A DNA stretch of 7,931 nt from an uncultured Christensenellaceae bacterium (lineage in GTDB: Bacteria > Bacillota > Clostridia > Christensenellales > Christensenellaceae): positions 1 through 7,931 of the forward strand of contig CAKROK010000073.1 in the NCBI GenBank assembly GCA_934373295.1, written 5' to 3'. Position 1 is the first letter of the stretch. The number at the start of each line of letters is the position of its first letter. Below, in pieces: positions 7,601 through 7,931 of this stretch. Under the pieces are notes generated by a model. It was not told where the DNA came from. It did no database searches and worked only from the letters and a program-made list of their open reading frames with translations. Made by a program: the position numbers and the translations under genes.

Positions 7601-7630
7601 ATTATATCACGCATAATAATACACTGTCAA
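7601..7630 (-). promoter_or_regulatory. argG promoter, consensus sigma-A type with extended -10
   Basis: On the minus strand a perfect TTGACA (7630-7625) is followed after 18 bases by a perfect TATAAT (7606-7601), again preceded by TGA to form an extended -10. The predicted start is near 7594, giving a leader of about 46 bases that ends in GGAGGT before the argG ATG. Such a strong promoter suggests control by a repressor rather than an activator. Confidence 0.85.
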
Positions 7631-7636
7631 TAGGAA

Positions 7637-7654
7637 AATGCATAAATATTCTAA
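7637..7654 (-). promoter_or_regulatory. Candidate ArgR (ARG box) operator upstream of argG
   Basis: On the plus strand TGCATAAATATTCT (7639-7652) matches 12 of 14 positions of the palindromic ARG-box core TGAAT-WWWW-ATTCA. It is centred about 51 bases upstream of the predicted argG start, just before the -35 box. A second half-site-like motif, TGAATTCA (7578-7585), lies in the leader near +12, which could allow looping or paired binding. In AT-rich DNA such matches arise by chance, and no argR is visible here. Confidence 0.4.
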
Positions 7655-7802
7655 AAATTTGCTTTATATACTCGAATTTATGTATATTCGCAGTGAATAT
7701 ACATCACAAAAAAGAGGCGTTAGTTGAATTATGCGCGTGGTTGATGGGTTTTGGGGGATGTATATTTTTGTGCATGTCATACGTAAATTGAAGTCATAGG
7801 TT
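7655..7802. other. AT-rich upstream region of argG, no gene seen
   Basis: No supported coding sequence is present. The longest minus-strand frame across it has no Shine-Dalgarno site or recognisable protein features. The region contains the palindrome at 7680-7704 and a third copy of its half-site, ATGTATATT, at 7758-7766. Any gene to the right lies outside the window. Confidence 0.5.
7680..7704. repeat. Perfect 10-base AT-rich palindrome, operator-like
   Basis: ATGTATATTC (7680-7689) and GAATATACAT (7695-7704) are exact reverse complements around a 5-base spacer GCAGT. The arms are AT-rich and no T-tract follows on either strand in the right position, so a protein-binding site is more likely than a terminator. 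It lies 50 bases upstream of the argG -35 box. Confidence 0.55.
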
Positions 7803-7820
7803 GCTTTGCTAACGCAAAGC
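7803..7820. repeat. Short inverted repeat (hairpin)
   Basis: GCTTTGC (7803-7809) and GCAAAGC (7814-7820) form a perfect 7-base stem with a TAAC loop. It is the first of four neighbouring hairpins. No T-tract follows on either strand. Confidence 0.6.
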
Positions 7821-7831
7821 TCCATTATATG

Positions 7832-7844
7832 TGCGCGCGGCGCA
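7832..7844. repeat. Short GC-rich inverted repeat
   Basis: TGCGC (7832-7836) and GCGCA (7840-7844) pair around a GCG loop. It abuts the next, larger hairpin and competes with it for bases 7842-7844. Confidence 0.45.
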
Positions 7845-7890
7845 GCTTTCAAAAGCGAAACGGCATCCGCCTTTTCGCTTTTGAAAGTGC
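7842..7890. repeat. Long inverted repeat, 15-base perfect stem
   Basis: CTTTCAAAAGCGAAA (7846-7860) and its exact reverse complement (7873-7887) form a 15-base stem. After one C-T mismatch it continues with GGC/GCC (7862-7864 with 7869-7871) around an ATCC loop. Outside, GCA/TGC (7842-7844 with 7888-7890) adds three pairs past a bulged G. No T-tract follows, so it is not a typical terminator. It resembles dispersed intergenic palindromic elements. Confidence 0.75.
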
Positions 7891-7898
7891 CCGCCCCA

Positions 7899-7931
7899 GC
7901 CCCGCCCCCTGCCTGCGGCAGGGGGCGGGGC
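7899..7931. repeat. Very GC-rich inverted repeat reaching the window edge
   Basis: GCCCCGCCCCCTGC (7899-7912) and GCAGGGGGCGGGGC (7918-7931) are perfect reverse complements; one more C-G pair (7913 with 7917) leaves a TGC loop. The stem may extend beyond the window. A T-tract on the plus strand, if any, would lie outside, so a terminator for an unseen plus-strand transcript cannot be excluded. Confidence 0.75.

Noticed and set aside
7680..7704. Palindrome read as a rho-independent terminator
   Set aside because: The stem is AT-rich and no T-tract follows it on either strand; an operator fits better.
7664..7852. 62-codon minus-strand open frame upstream of argG
   Set aside because: It has no Shine-Dalgarno site, begins inside the inverted repeats and runs through the palindrome, and has no recognisable protein features. 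Probably chance.
7803..7931. CRISPR array
   Set aside because: The inverted repeats differ from each other in sequence and length, and there are no regular direct repeats with spacers.

Overview
The window carries one compact minus-strand block for arginine and carbamoyl-phosphate synthesis. Read in the direction of transcription (right to left) the order is argG, argF, carA, and then a carB whose reading frame continues without a stop into a complete diaminopimelate-epimerase (DapF)-like domain. No plus-strand gene is supported. Strong GGAGG Shine-Dalgarno sites, near-consensus sigma-A-type promoters with extended -10 boxes, AT-rich spacers between moderately GC-rich genes, and the protein sequences themselves suggest a Bacillota member, probably class Clostridia. 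This assignment is an inference; no rRNA or other marker is present.

Region by region: positions 1-107 lie downstream of the last gene and hold small dyads but no convincing gene. Positions 108-4133 are the CarB-DapF fusion (1341 codons: 1063 of CarB plus 278 of DapF-like). It overlaps carA (4120-5193) by 14 bases, and carA follows argF (5206-6186) by 12 bases, so argF-carA-carB/dapF look like one operon. The 138-base gap 6187-6324 separates argF from argG and contains an argF promoter whose -10 box sits in the loop of a terminator-like hairpin just after argG. argG (6325-7548) has its own near-perfect promoter (TTGACA, 18 bases, TATAAT), with an ArgR-box-like site and a perfect 10-base palindrome farther upstream. 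The last 130 bases (about 7803-7931) are almost entirely inverted repeats.

Together CarA and CarB make carbamoyl phosphate from glutamine, bicarbonate and ATP; ArgF joins it to ornithine to give citrulline; ArgG condenses citrulline with aspartate to argininosuccinate. argH and the ornithine-forming genes are not in the window.

The most interesting object is the DapF-like tail. It is full length, and most family motifs are recognisable, but the first of the two catalytic cysteines is alanine, and two further conserved positions (Asn in the GxGND motif, Asp in the GADG motif) are changed. The second cysteine is intact. This tail may have altered or lost epimerase activity, or may serve another role on CarB.
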